Below, piece by piece: positions 1 to 5,131 of a stretch of DNA of 5,131 nt. The position numbers were made by a program, and so were the translations under genes. Under the pieces are notes generated by a model that worked only from the letters and a program-made list of their open reading frames with translations, was not told where the DNA came from and did not search any database. The DNA is from Planctomycetota bacterium (GTDB taxonomy: Bacteria; Planctomycetota; Phycisphaerae; UBA1845): assembly GCA_022567365.1 (NCBI GenBank), contig JADFHG010000299.1:1-5131 (forward strand), in the 5' to 3' direction. The stretch's first letter is position 1. The number at the start of each line of letters is the position of its first letter.

Positions 1-1
1 C

Positions 2-742
2 GAGATCACGAGCCAGGCGGATCTCGGCGGCATCGGCGGGGTTTTTGGAGGCGCCCCCAATCCGGGCGGGCTGCTCGGCCAGACCTGGATCGCAACGGAC
101 GTCTCCAACGGCCCAAGTCGAGGCAACGTGTATCTACTTTCCTCCGTGGATCCGCCTGACGGATCGGATCCCCTCGACATCGGTTTCGCCAGAAGCCTTG
201 ACGGTGGACTCACCTGGGAACCGCCCACGATCGTCAACGACGATTTCGTCCTCGGCTCTTGGCAGTGGTTCGGAACCCTGTCCGTCGCCCCGAACGGACG
301 GATCGACGCCGTCTGGAACGACACGCGCAACACCGGGCTAAACCATCTCTCCGAACTGTATTACGCCTATTCGCCGGACGCCGGCACGACTTGGTCAAAG
401 AATGTGCGGGTCGGTCCCATTTTTAACAGCCATGTGGGTTGGCCGCTCACTAACCATAAACTCGGTGACTACTACCACATGGTCTCCGACGATACCGGCG
501 CCAATCTCGCCTACGCGGCCACGTACAACGACGAACAGGACGTGTACTTCCTGCGCATCGGATTCCCGGACATCGACACCGATCGCGACATCGACCTGCG
601 CGACTTCGCCGGTTTTCAGAACTGCTTCTCCGGCGAGGGAGGCGGTGTGTCCGAAGGCTGCGGGCTATTCGACGTCGACCGAGACACCGACGTCGATTGG
701 ACGGACTACATGGGCCTGAGCAACCTGCTGGTCGGACCGTGA
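2..742 (+). CDS. BNR/Asp-box repeat protein with C-terminal dockerin-like domain (5' partial)
   Basis: The reading frame is open from the window edge to a TGA at 740-742, giving 246 residues of a longer protein. Two Asp-box motifs (S-x-D-x-G-x-x-W) are visible: SLDGGLTW at fragment residues 65-72 and SPDAGTTW at 124-131. They mark blades of a sialidase-like beta-propeller. The C-terminal part (about 190-246) holds two loops, DIDTDRDIDLRD and DVDRDTDVDWTD, each with Asp at positions 1, 3, 5, 9 and 12, matching the calcium loop of dockerin type I/EF-hand repeats; Cys208 and Cys220 lie between them. Proteins of this build are usually exported, and the signal peptide would lie upstream of the window. 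No sialidase catalytic residues can be assigned in this fragment, so the substrate is unknown and a non-enzymatic propeller is equally possible. An internal GTG at 128 is not the start, because coding-like sequence continues before it. Confidence 0.85.
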   Translation, partial: EITSQADLGGIGGVFGGAPNPGGLLGQTWIATDVSNGPSRGNVYLLSSVDPPDGSDPLDIGFARSLDGGLTWEPPTIVNDDFVLGSWQWFGTLSVAPNGRIDAVWNDTRNTGLNHLSELYYAYSPDAGTTWSKNVRVGPIFNSHVGWPLTNHKLGDYYHMVSDDTGANLAYAATYNDEQDVYFLRIGFPDIDTDRDIDLRDFAGFQNCFSGEGGGVSEGCGLFDVDRDTDVDWTDYMGLSNLLVGP

Positions 743-776
743 GGTGTACGATTGCGCGAGAGCGCGTCCGCCGGTC

Positions 777-1184
777 TTACGCCCCGACGTATACGAGCAC
801 GCTTCGCGCGGAGCCGCGTCGGCGGTGCTCCCATAGGTAGATTCCCTGCCACCTGCCGAGCCCCAGTTTGCCTTGGAGGATCGGGATCGAAAGCGTCGTC
901 GCGGTCAGTGCGGCCTTGATGTGCGACGGCATGTCGTCCGGGCCTTCGTGGGTATGCGTGTACAAAGGGTCGTCTTCGGCGACGAGCCGATTCAGCCAGA
1001 CCTCGAGGTCGCGGCGGGCGGAGGGGTCGGCGTTTTCCTGAATGGTCAGGCTGGCGGACGTATGCTGGATCATTACCGTGCAAAGACCGTCGGTCACGCC
1101 GGTCCCGGACACGGCGGCTTGCACGTCGGCGGTGATGTCGAGCAGACCTTGACCGCGCGTTTGAATCGTGAGTCGATGAGTCAT
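777..1184 (-). CDS. yjbQ: YjbQ/UPF0047 family protein (secondary thiamine-phosphate synthase-like)
   Basis: This is a 135-residue protein, the usual size for the family (E. coli YjbQ is about 138). Family blocks are clear: QHTSASLTIQENADPS at residues 40-55, HTHEGPDDMPSHIKAAL at 77-93 and the near-invariant WQGIYLWEHR at 112-121. YjbQ is a small cytosolic trimeric protein; weak thiamine-phosphate synthase activity is reported for some members, but the physiological role is unsettled. The start is placed at the ATG at 1182-1184 because the protein then begins where the family does. The frame stays open for 48 more codons upstream, but that stretch covers a strong hairpin and resembles no family N-terminus. 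No clear Shine-Dalgarno precedes this ATG. The stop at 777-779 faces the end of the dockerin gene 34 bases away. It follows the ClC gene on the same strand after 205 bases with hairpins, so it is probably transcribed separately. Confidence 0.93.
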   Translation of the reverse strand: MTHRLTIQTRGQGLLDITADVQAAVSGTGVTDGLCTVMIQHTSASLTIQENADPSARRDLEVWLNRLVAEDDPLYTHTHEGPDDMPSHIKAALTATTLSIPILQGKLGLGRWQGIYLWEHRRRGSARSVLVYVGA

Positions 1185-1257
1185 ATTGCGAGAGCGTTTC
1201 CCGATTTCGTATTCCGGATCCGAGGAAAATCGCAACGAATCAAATGCCGAGAGATCG

Positions 1258-1275
1258 CGCGGGCTGAAGCCCGCG
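1258..1275. repeat. Perfect 7-bp stem-loop with TGAA/TTCA loop, REP-like
   Basis: CGCGGGC at 1258-1264 pairs perfectly with GCCCGCG at 1269-1275 around a four-base loop (TGAA on plus, TTCA on minus). It lies 74 bases upstream of the YjbQ start. No T-run follows on either strand, so a simple intrinsic terminator is unlikely. Hairpins of this GGGC-loop-GCCC kind are often dispersed repeats in GC-rich bacterial genomes. The hairpin is seen directly; membership of a repeat family is inference, since only one copy is in the window. Confidence 0.5.
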
Positions 1276-1307
1276 GCTCGGAACACGGAAGCGGGAAATA
1301 CTCTAAC

Positions 1308-1334
1308 GGCCCAGGTTGCCTCCGGCAACGGGCC
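1308..1334. repeat. Bulged 11-bp hairpin downstream of the ClC gene
   Basis: GGCCC at 1308-1312 pairs with GGGCC at 1330-1334, and GTTGCC at 1315-1320 pairs with GGCAAC at 1324-1329. This leaves a 3-base loop (TCC) and a two-base AG bulge at 1313-1314. It lies about 55 bases past the ClC stop on the minus strand. There the stem is followed by GTTAGAGTATTT, which is only moderately T-rich. It could act in 3'-end formation or RNA protection for the ClC transcript, or be part of a REP-type element; neither role is shown. Confidence 0.45.
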
Positions 1335-1336
1335 AG

Positions 1337-1348
1337 CCCGCTTGCGGG
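1337..1348. repeat. Small GC hairpin adjoining the bulged hairpin
   Basis: CCCGC at 1337-1341 and GCGGG at 1344-1348 form a short inverted repeat (realistically a 4-bp stem with a CTTG loop), two bases from the larger hairpin. The flanking CCGGCA at 1322-1327 and TGCCGG at 1349-1354 are also complementary. This region can therefore fold in an alternative way that would break the 1308-1334 hairpin. Confidence 0.35.
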
Positions 1349-1389
1349 TGCCGGTGTTACACGCAGGTTGGACTCAATCAATAAGCTGG

Positions 1390-3201
1390 CTAATGCATCT
1401 GCCGGTCGAGTTCCTCGTGGTAACGCCGCATGACCGCCTGTCGGGTCACCAGTCGGGTGACGAGTTGGCCGTCGTCCGGATGACAGACCGGCAGCGACGA
1501 CACGTCGTTGTGCGCGAACTTGTCGAGGACGACGTCGAGTGTTTCATCGGGCCTTAACGCGGGCACGCCCGGACGCAGAAGCTCGCCGACCAGTAGCAGC
1601 GAAACGGACTCGGGTTGGAGCAGCGCGGTCCGAACGTCTTGCCCGACGACCATTCCCTGATATTTGCCCTCCTCATCGACAACGATGAAATCGGTCGAGT
1701 CCGTGGTGCCGGCCAGATCGAGCAGCTTCTGGAGCGGGTCATCGGCCATGACTGTCGGGACCGGGCGCGTATCAACGTCCATGATCGAAATGCGTTTCAG
1801 GATCGTCAGATCGGCGAGCGACCCGAGCCTTACGCCGCGTCGCCTGAGCTTGAGCGTATAGATGCTGTCGCGTGAAATGAGTTGGGCGCCGGCGGTCGCG
1901 ATGATGGCCGCGAACATGACCGGCAGGATGACTTTCGGCTCACGGGTGATCTCGTAGAGCATCACGATCGCGGTAAGCGGGGCGTGCGTCGTGCCGGCGA
2001 CCATCGCGGCCATCCCGACGAGGGCGTATGCGGTCACGCTCGACTGCGGCACCAGCCCAAGCTGATGCAGCGTCAGCCCGAAGGCCCCGCCCAGCGTCGC
2101 CCCGAGCAGGAGCGACGGGGCGAATACACCGCCCGATCCGCCGCTGCCGAGGGTGAAACACGTCGCGAGGGTCTTCAGGACGAAGATCACGAGCAGCCCG
2201 CTCGCGCCGAACTTGAAGATGTCCGGGCCGATGGTTTGCTGGATCAACGGGTAGCCGTTGCCGAAGAAGGGCGGCATGCCGGCACCGGCGCCTCCCGTGT
2301 TCGTGCCGAGGACGTAGACGACGCCGAGCACGCCCAGGCAGATCGCGCCGATGGCGGGCTTGACCACTTCCGGCACGTTCAGCAAATCGGCGACGTCCTC
2401 CGTGAAGTAGAGCGCGCGGATAAACATGACCGCGGCGACCGCGGCCATGATCCCGAGGATCAGAAAGAACGGCAGCTCGGCACCGGCGAAGACGTATTGC
2501 GCCTGCTGAAACGTGTGGACCTCGAAGATCGCGACGTCCTGGAGTTCCCCGCTCGTGCGGAGTGCGTGCATGATCGAGCAACTGATGACGCTGGCGAAGA
2601 CGACCGGTGAGAACACGCGGAATGAGAAATCCCGCAGAAAGATCTCGAGGGCGAACATGACGCCGGCGATCGGCGCGTTGAAGATGGCCGATATGCCCGC
2701 CGCCACGCCGCAGGCTACCAGCACGCTCATGTTCTTTCGGTCAATTCGCAGAAACTGCCCGACGCTGCTGCCGATCGCGGCACCGATCTGAACGATGGGG
2801 CCTTCCGTACCGGCTGACCCCCCTGATCCGATGGTCAGCGCGCTGGCGACGGCCTTGGCGCCGGCGACGCGCGGACGGATCTCGCCGCCCTTGCGCAAGA
2901 TGGCGTCCATGACTTCCGGAACGCCGTGGCCCTTTGCTTCACGGGCGAAGTAGCGCGTGATGAACCCGACGGCAAGGGCGCCGACGACGGGCAGAACCAC
3001 GAGCATCCACACGCGACCGCGGTAGAGTCCGGCGTGGCTGCCGTCAGCGCCGTTGCCATATACGTACTCGCCGGCATATTCGATCACGCGATAGAAAAGA
3101 TTGGCGAAGACACCGGTGGCGGCGCCGATGACAATAGAAAGGAGGATCAGGAAGTACTCGTCCTTGAACCCGATCTTCGAGGTCCAGCGGACGAGGCGCA
3201 T
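1390..3201 (-). CDS. ClC-family chloride channel/transporter with tandem CBS domains
   Basis: This is a 603-residue polytopic membrane protein from the chosen ATG at 3199-3201 to a TAG at 1390-1392. ClC signatures appear in order: GHGVPE at 91-96 (helix D, equivalent to GSGIPE), GSGGSAGTEGP at 125-135 with the gating glutamate at 133, AGISAIFNAPIAGVMFALEI at 168-187, GSGGSGGVFAP at 352-362, and Tyr448, which probably matches the anion-coordinating tyrosine of E. coli ClC. Two cytosolic CBS domains, which in relatives bind adenine nucleotides, occupy roughly 471-532 and 536-598. Oddities are Thr132 where Arg or Lys is usual, and Ile187 where E. coli has the inner proton glutamate Glu203. The frame extends upstream to an ATG at 3330 (preceded by GGAG) and a GTG at 3345. 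I prefer 3201 because the first membrane helix then begins about 15 residues in, as in relatives, and the extra 42-48 codons have poorer codon use. Family is certain, the start is not; channel versus exchanger is undecided. Confidence 0.95.
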   Translation of the reverse strand: MRLVRWTSKIGFKDEYFLILLSIVIGAATGVFANLFYRVIEYAGEYVYGNGADGSHAGLYRGRVWMLVVLPVVGALAVGFITRYFAREAKGHGVPEVMDAILRKGGEIRPRVAGAKAVASALTIGSGGSAGTEGPIVQIGAAIGSSVGQFLRIDRKNMSVLVACGVAAGISAIFNAPIAGVMFALEIFLRDFSFRVFSPVVFASVISCSIMHALRTSGELQDVAIFEVHTFQQAQYVFAGAELPFFLILGIMAAVAAVMFIRALYFTEDVADLLNVPEVVKPAIGAICLGVLGVVYVLGTNTGGAGAGMPPFFGNGYPLIQQTIGPDIFKFGASGLLVIFVLKTLATCFTLGSGGSGGVFAPSLLLGATLGGAFGLTLHQLGLVPQSSVTAYALVGMAAMVAGTTHAPLTAIVMLYEITREPKVILPVMFAAIIATAGAQLISRDSIYTLKLRRRGVRLGSLADLTILKRISIMDVDTRPVPTVMADDPLQKLLDLAGTTDSTDFIVVDEEGKYQGMVVGQDVRTALLQPESVSLLLVGELLRPGVPALRPDETLDVVLDKFAHNDVSSLPVCHPDDGQLVTRLVTRQAVMRRYHEELDRQMH

Positions 3202-3243
3202 CCTCAATCGCTGACCTACGATAGCAAGGTTTCTTGTTGACGC

Positions 3244-3256
3244 GGGCACGTGCGGT
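3244..3256. repeat. CACGTG-containing direct repeat, copy 1
   Basis: GGGCACGTGCGGT here matches 12 of 13 bases with GGGCACGTGTGGT at 3404-3416, exactly 160 bases away in the same orientation. The core CACGTG is palindromic, and I saw it nowhere else in the window. A paired binding site for a regulator is possible, but this is inference. Confidence 0.35.
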
Positions 3257-3343
3257 TTCCTCGCTCGAATAGCCGATACGGACGCGAACAGTAGCGACCG
3301 CCGGAACAACCCGCAAGCGATTCGCGACATTCGCTCCGCCCGC

Positions 3344-3357
3344 ACGGTCCGGACCGT
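3344..3357. promoter_or_regulatory. 14-base perfect palindrome (candidate operator)
   Basis: ACGGTCCGGACCGT is its own reverse complement. Its core CGGTCCGG recurs at 3387-3394. It lies 143 bases upstream of the preferred ClC start and overlaps the most distal alternative GTG start. Perfect 14-base symmetry in non-coding DNA suggests a dimeric protein site, though high GC content raises the chance rate. Confidence 0.3.
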
Positions 3358-3403
3358 CGCTTGCCGGCTCGATCAACGTGGATGGTCGGTCCGGCTCGAG
3401 GGG

Positions 3404-3416
3404 GGGCACGTGTGGT
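3404..3416. repeat. CACGTG-containing direct repeat, copy 2
   Basis: GGGCACGTGTGGT is the second copy of the element at 3244-3256 and differs at one base. It follows a run of seven G residues at 3400-3406. Confidence 0.35.
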
Positions 3417-3481
3417 ATTTGCCGATCGCCGTGCGAGCGTTGATACTTGTACCGGCCACGCATTGTCGGGCTGCATCTATG

Positions 3482-3613
3482 GTAGTGATTCAGAATTGGG
3501 GAGGCGGATCGTGATCCGAACCGCGCCGGCCAGGAAGCGGCTTGATCCATGAAAGCAAGGCCCCTCCCCCACGGTCGGGGCTCGGATAAGAGGCCACCTG
3601 CTTGAATCACTAC
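3482..3613. repeat. 11-base inverted repeat arms flanking 110 bases
   Basis: GTAGTGATTCA at 3482-3492 is the exact reverse complement of TGAATCACTAC at 3603-3613. The arms are less GC-rich than their surroundings, which makes a chance match less likely. They end 50 bases before the carbonic anhydrase start and enclose the palindrome at 3505-3518. A looped operator, a folded 5' leader or the relic ends of a small inserted element are all possible. No flanking target duplication was seen. Confidence 0.35.
3505..3518. promoter_or_regulatory. CGGATC-GT-GATCCG inverted repeat (candidate operator)
   Basis: A perfect six-base inverted repeat with a two-base spacer lies about 145 bases upstream of the carbonic anhydrase start. 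The symmetry is seen directly; any regulatory role is inferred. Confidence 0.3.
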
Positions 3614-3663
3614 ACTATGAAGTGCGTCGGCGTGCCTTTGGGGGTTGGTAGCGAGAGAAAAAA

Positions 3664-4194
3664 ATGGACGAACCCATCACAACGAAATCGGTCCGTCTCG
3701 GACGCGACGTGTACATCGCGCCGACCTCGTACGTCGCCGGAGACGTGGTGCTCGGTGACGAATGCACCGTCATGCACCACGTCACGATTCGGGGCGACAT
3801 CGCGCCGATCCGGATCGGTCGTCGCGTCAACGTGCAGGATGGGGTCGTCATCCACACGCCGCACGGCGTGCCGTTGGAAATCGGCGACGAAGTGGGCATC
3901 GGGCATCGTGCCGTTGTCCACTGCCGGCGCGTCGCCGAGCAGACGTTGATCGGAATTGGGGCCATCGTTCTCGACGATTGCGAGATCGGCAGCAGGTGCA
4001 TTATCGCCGCCGGTTCAGTGCTCGCGCCGGGGACCGTCGTGCCGGACGGAAAGATGGTGATGGGCGTACCCGGTCGGATTGTTCGCGACCTGACCGAGCG
4101 CGATTTTGAAACAATAAGGCACGTCGTCGAAAGCTATGTGAGTCTCGGGCGGCGGCACGCCTCGGGCGAATTCCCGAATATTCACGATCGATAA
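3664..4194 (+). CDS. Gamma-class carbonic anhydrase-like hexapeptide-repeat protein
   Basis: This 176-residue protein is built of hexapeptide repeats (for example GDVVLGD, IRIGRRVNVQDG, IGIGAIVLDDCEIGSRCIIAAGSVLAPG), the mark of a left-handed beta-helix that forms trimers. By comparison with Methanosarcina Cam, the metal ligands are His64, His81 and His86, and the catalytic-site residues Arg43, Asp45, Gln58 and Asp59 are all present. The acidic proton-shuttle loop of Cam is absent, as in the CamH/YrdA-type branch. The tail after residue 140 (RDLTERDFETIRHVVESYVSLGRRH) forms the usual C-terminal helix. The likely role is reversible CO2 hydration to bicarbonate in the cytosol. Some relatives (CaiE, PaaY) instead work as thioesterases or lack measured activity, so activity is unproven. 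The ATG follows GAGAG at 3653-3657 with six bases between. The gene is divergent from the ClC gene; no partner gene follows in an operon. Confidence 0.92.
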   Translation: MDEPITTKSVRLGRDVYIAPTSYVAGDVVLGDECTVMHHVTIRGDIAPIRIGRRVNVQDGVVIHTPHGVPLEIGDEVGIGHRAVVHCRRVAEQTLIGIGAIVLDDCEIGSRCIIAAGSVLAPGTVVPDGKMVMGVPGRIVRDLTERDFETIRHVVESYVSLGRRHASGEFPNIHDR

Positions 4195-4367
4195 ACGAAT
4201 ACGACATTGCGATCATGCCTGGCAATACCGCTCATCTTCACTCTCGACAAAAGCGGCGCGCGCGACCAGGCCGGCCTCGGGCAGTCCTAACTCGGCAAAA
4301 CGCGAGCCGCGGGCGTTCGGCGGTCGATCGGCCCCTGGATTCCGCAACGTCCTCAGCGCCGGACGGT

Positions 4368-4373
4368 TATAAT
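4368..4373 (+). promoter_or_regulatory. Isolated TATAAT hexamer (possible -10)
   Basis: A perfect -10 consensus hexamer stands out in GC-rich intergenic DNA, but no recognisable -35 lies 16-18 bases upstream. If used, the kinase transcript would carry a leader of about 230 bases. Confidence 0.2.
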
Positions 4374-4600
4374 CCCCACGGGGTCTTCCAATGGCCGAAC
4401 GGCCTCCGATCGCCACAATCCGTCATGGTACGATGCGCGCCGCGGTCAGGGAGGAAATGGGTCGGCAGACGCGTTGTGAAGACGTGCATCGGAAAATGCG
4501 CCGCAAAGTGGCAATTTTGTGACAAATACGGGCGGGTTAGAAACGTCATACTGTTTGGCGGCGGTGGCGACTCGGCAATCGGCCGGGTCTAACGTTAACC

Positions 4601-4606
4601 GGAGAG
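4601..4606 (+). promoter_or_regulatory. Shine-Dalgarno GGAGAG for the kinase gene
   Basis: GGAGAG ends four bases before the ATG at 4611. It supports that codon as the start of the kinase, whose frame is open to the end of the window. Confidence 0.6.
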
Positions 4607-4610
4607 TCTA

Positions 4611-5131
4611 ATGTCGAGCCAGGGTGGCACTGACAATCCACTCCCTTCGAGCGGCTCCGGACCTCGGATTCCCCATGGCGGGGACGGTGTCCTTGGCCTG
4701 CTGGGTGATTTCGAGCTGCTTCGTGAGATCGGGCGCGGGGGCATGGGTACGGTATACGAGGCGCGCGAGCGCGCGCTTGACCGTACCGTCGCTGTTAAGG
4801 TGCTCAACCGCCACGTCAGTGCGTCGCCGATCGATATCACCCGGTTCAAGCGTGAAGCGCAGGCCGCCGCCAAGCTGCACCACCCGCATATTGTCCCCAT
4901 TTTCGCGCAAGGAGAAGAGGATGGGATATACTACTACGCGATGGAACTCGTGGACGGCCACACGATCGGCGCCGTCATTCAGACGGCAATCGACGCCCGA
5001 AACGCGGGGGCAAAGTCGCTGGATCTCGACGAGACCGTAGTCCTCTCCGATCGCACACCGAAGGTCGATCCGCATGCGACAACCGTTGCCGCTTCGCCGA
5101 GCAGCTCGAGCCCCGACGGCGCCGGGATGGA
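4611..5131 (+). CDS. Hanks-type serine/threonine protein kinase (3' partial)
   Basis: The first 173 residues of a eukaryote-like protein kinase are present; the window ends before the catalytic loop. A flexible Gly/Ser/Pro-rich leader (1-32) precedes the kinase N-lobe. The glycine-rich loop is GRGGMGTVY at 41-49, the ATP-anchoring lysine is Lys63 in VAVKVL, the alpha-C glutamate is Glu82 in FKREAQAAAKL, and HHPHIVPIF at 90-98 with YYAMELVDG at 108-116 leads into the hinge. After the hinge comes an unusually long segment (about 124-173) that becomes Ser-, Thr- and Pro-rich, so the HRD motif has not appeared by residue 173. Such insertions are frequent in planctomycete kinases of this group. 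The kinase is expected to phosphorylate Ser or Thr of unknown targets; any C-terminal membrane or sensor domain lies outside the window. The ATG at 4611 is supported by GGAGAG four bases upstream. Confidence 0.93.
   Translation, partial: MSSQGGTDNPLPSSGSGPRIPHGGDGVLGLLGDFELLREIGRGGMGTVYEARERALDRTVAVKVLNRHVSASPIDITRFKREAQAAAKLHHPHIVPIFAQGEEDGIYYYAMELVDGHTIGAVIQTAIDARNAGAKSLDLDETVVLSDRTPKVDPHATTVAASPSSSSPDGAGM

Larger units (their letters stand above)
3202..3663. promoter_or_regulatory. Divergent intergenic region between ClC and carbonic anhydrase genes
   Basis: These 462 bases separate two divergently transcribed genes, so promoters for both should lie here. No convincing sigma-70 -35/-10 pair was found by eye on either strand. 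It does contain several symmetric elements listed separately: perfect palindromes at 3344-3357 and 3505-3518, a near-identical 13-base direct repeat at 3244-3256 and 3404-3416, and an 11-base inverted repeat (3482-3492 with 3603-3613). Short open frames in this stretch show no recognisable protein. If the ClC protein starts at 3330 or 3345, the part below that is coding. Confidence 0.5.
4195..4610. other. Intergenic region with no credible gene
   Basis: These 416 bases lie between the carbonic anhydrase stop and the kinase start. Open frames of 60-125 codons occur on both strands, but they are Arg- and Pro-rich, match no family I know and look like chance frames in GC-rich DNA. No hairpin followed by a T-run was found after the carbonic anhydrase gene. 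The section at about 4505-4560 is less GC-rich than its surroundings and is a reasonable place for the kinase promoter or leader. Confidence 0.6.

Noticed and set aside
754..765. GCGC-GAGA-GCGC hairpin between the two convergent gene ends, considered as a bidirectional terminator
   Set aside because: The stem is only four base pairs and no T-run follows on either strand.
1185..1328. 48-codon upstream extension of the YjbQ frame
   Set aside because: It covers the perfect hairpin at 1258-1275 and resembles no YjbQ N-terminus; the ATG at 1184 gives the normal family length.
873..1433. 186-codon plus-strand open frame across yjbQ and the hairpin region
   Set aside because: It is antisense to a well-supported gene and has no protein-like motifs.
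1882..2610. A 242-codon plus-strand open frame, and a 213-codon minus-strand frame at 1940-2581
   Set aside because: Both lie wholly inside the ClC gene in other frames. Their products are Arg-, Asp- and His-rich with no family features, as expected for shadow frames in GC-rich DNA.
3439..3468. Possible minus-strand promoter with -35 CCGACA and -10 TATCAA for the ClC gene
   Set aside because: Each hexamer matches only four of six consensus bases with an 18-base spacer, so it is too weak to call in a long intergenic region.
3044..3610. 188-codon minus-strand open frame
   Set aside because: It overlaps the ClC N-terminal coding region in another frame and shows no recognisable domain.
4215..4592. 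125-codon plus-strand frame and a 67-codon minus-strand frame at 4213-4416
   Set aside because: Their Arg-rich composition, lack of family motifs and lack of a ribosome binding site suggest chance open frames in intergenic DNA.
1..5131. CRISPR arrays, tRNA or rRNA genes, transposases and phage genes
   Set aside because: I searched by eye on both strands and saw no regularly spaced repeats, cloverleaf-like segments, rRNA-like sequence or mobile-element proteins.

Overview
The window (5131 bases, GC-rich throughout) reads as a chromosomal segment of a planctomycete, most likely a Phycisphaerae-like lineage. Two things point there: a secreted-type protein ending in a dockerin-like pair of Asp-rich calcium loops (D-x-D-x-D-x-x-x-D-x-x-D followed by aromatic residues), and a Hanks-type serine/threonine kinase with a long low-complexity insertion after the hinge. 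Both are common in that phylum. The assignment is inference, because no rRNA or marker gene is present.

Layout, left to right. (1) 2-742, plus strand: the 3' end of a BNR/Asp-box repeat protein with a C-terminal dockerin-like domain; its start lies outside the window. (2) 777-1184, minus strand: a YjbQ/UPF0047 protein, convergent with the first gene across a 34-base gap. (3) 1185-1389: a short intergenic stretch packed with three GC-rich stem-loops (1258-1275, 1308-1334, 1337-1348). (4) 1390-3201, minus strand: a ClC-family anion channel/transporter with two C-terminal CBS domains. (5) 3202-3663: a divergent intergenic region carrying palindromes, a 160-base-spaced pair of CACGTG-containing direct repeats and an 11-base inverted repeat. 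(6) 3664-4194, plus strand: a gamma-class carbonic anhydrase-like left-handed beta-helix protein with the full metal-ligand set. (7) 4195-4610: no credible gene; it probably holds the kinase promoter. (8) 4611-5131, plus strand: the first 173 residues of a Ser/Thr protein kinase that runs off the window; it is open at its 3' end.

The genes look like separate transcription units rather than one operon. The only suggestive pairing is the divergent ClC and carbonic anhydrase genes, which could both bear on anion, bicarbonate or pH balance; the sequence does not prove this. I see no phage, transposase, CRISPR, tRNA or rRNA, and no clear novel system. The points most worth a second look are the motif substitutions in the ClC pore, the hairpin cluster and the repeat-rich divergent intergenic region.
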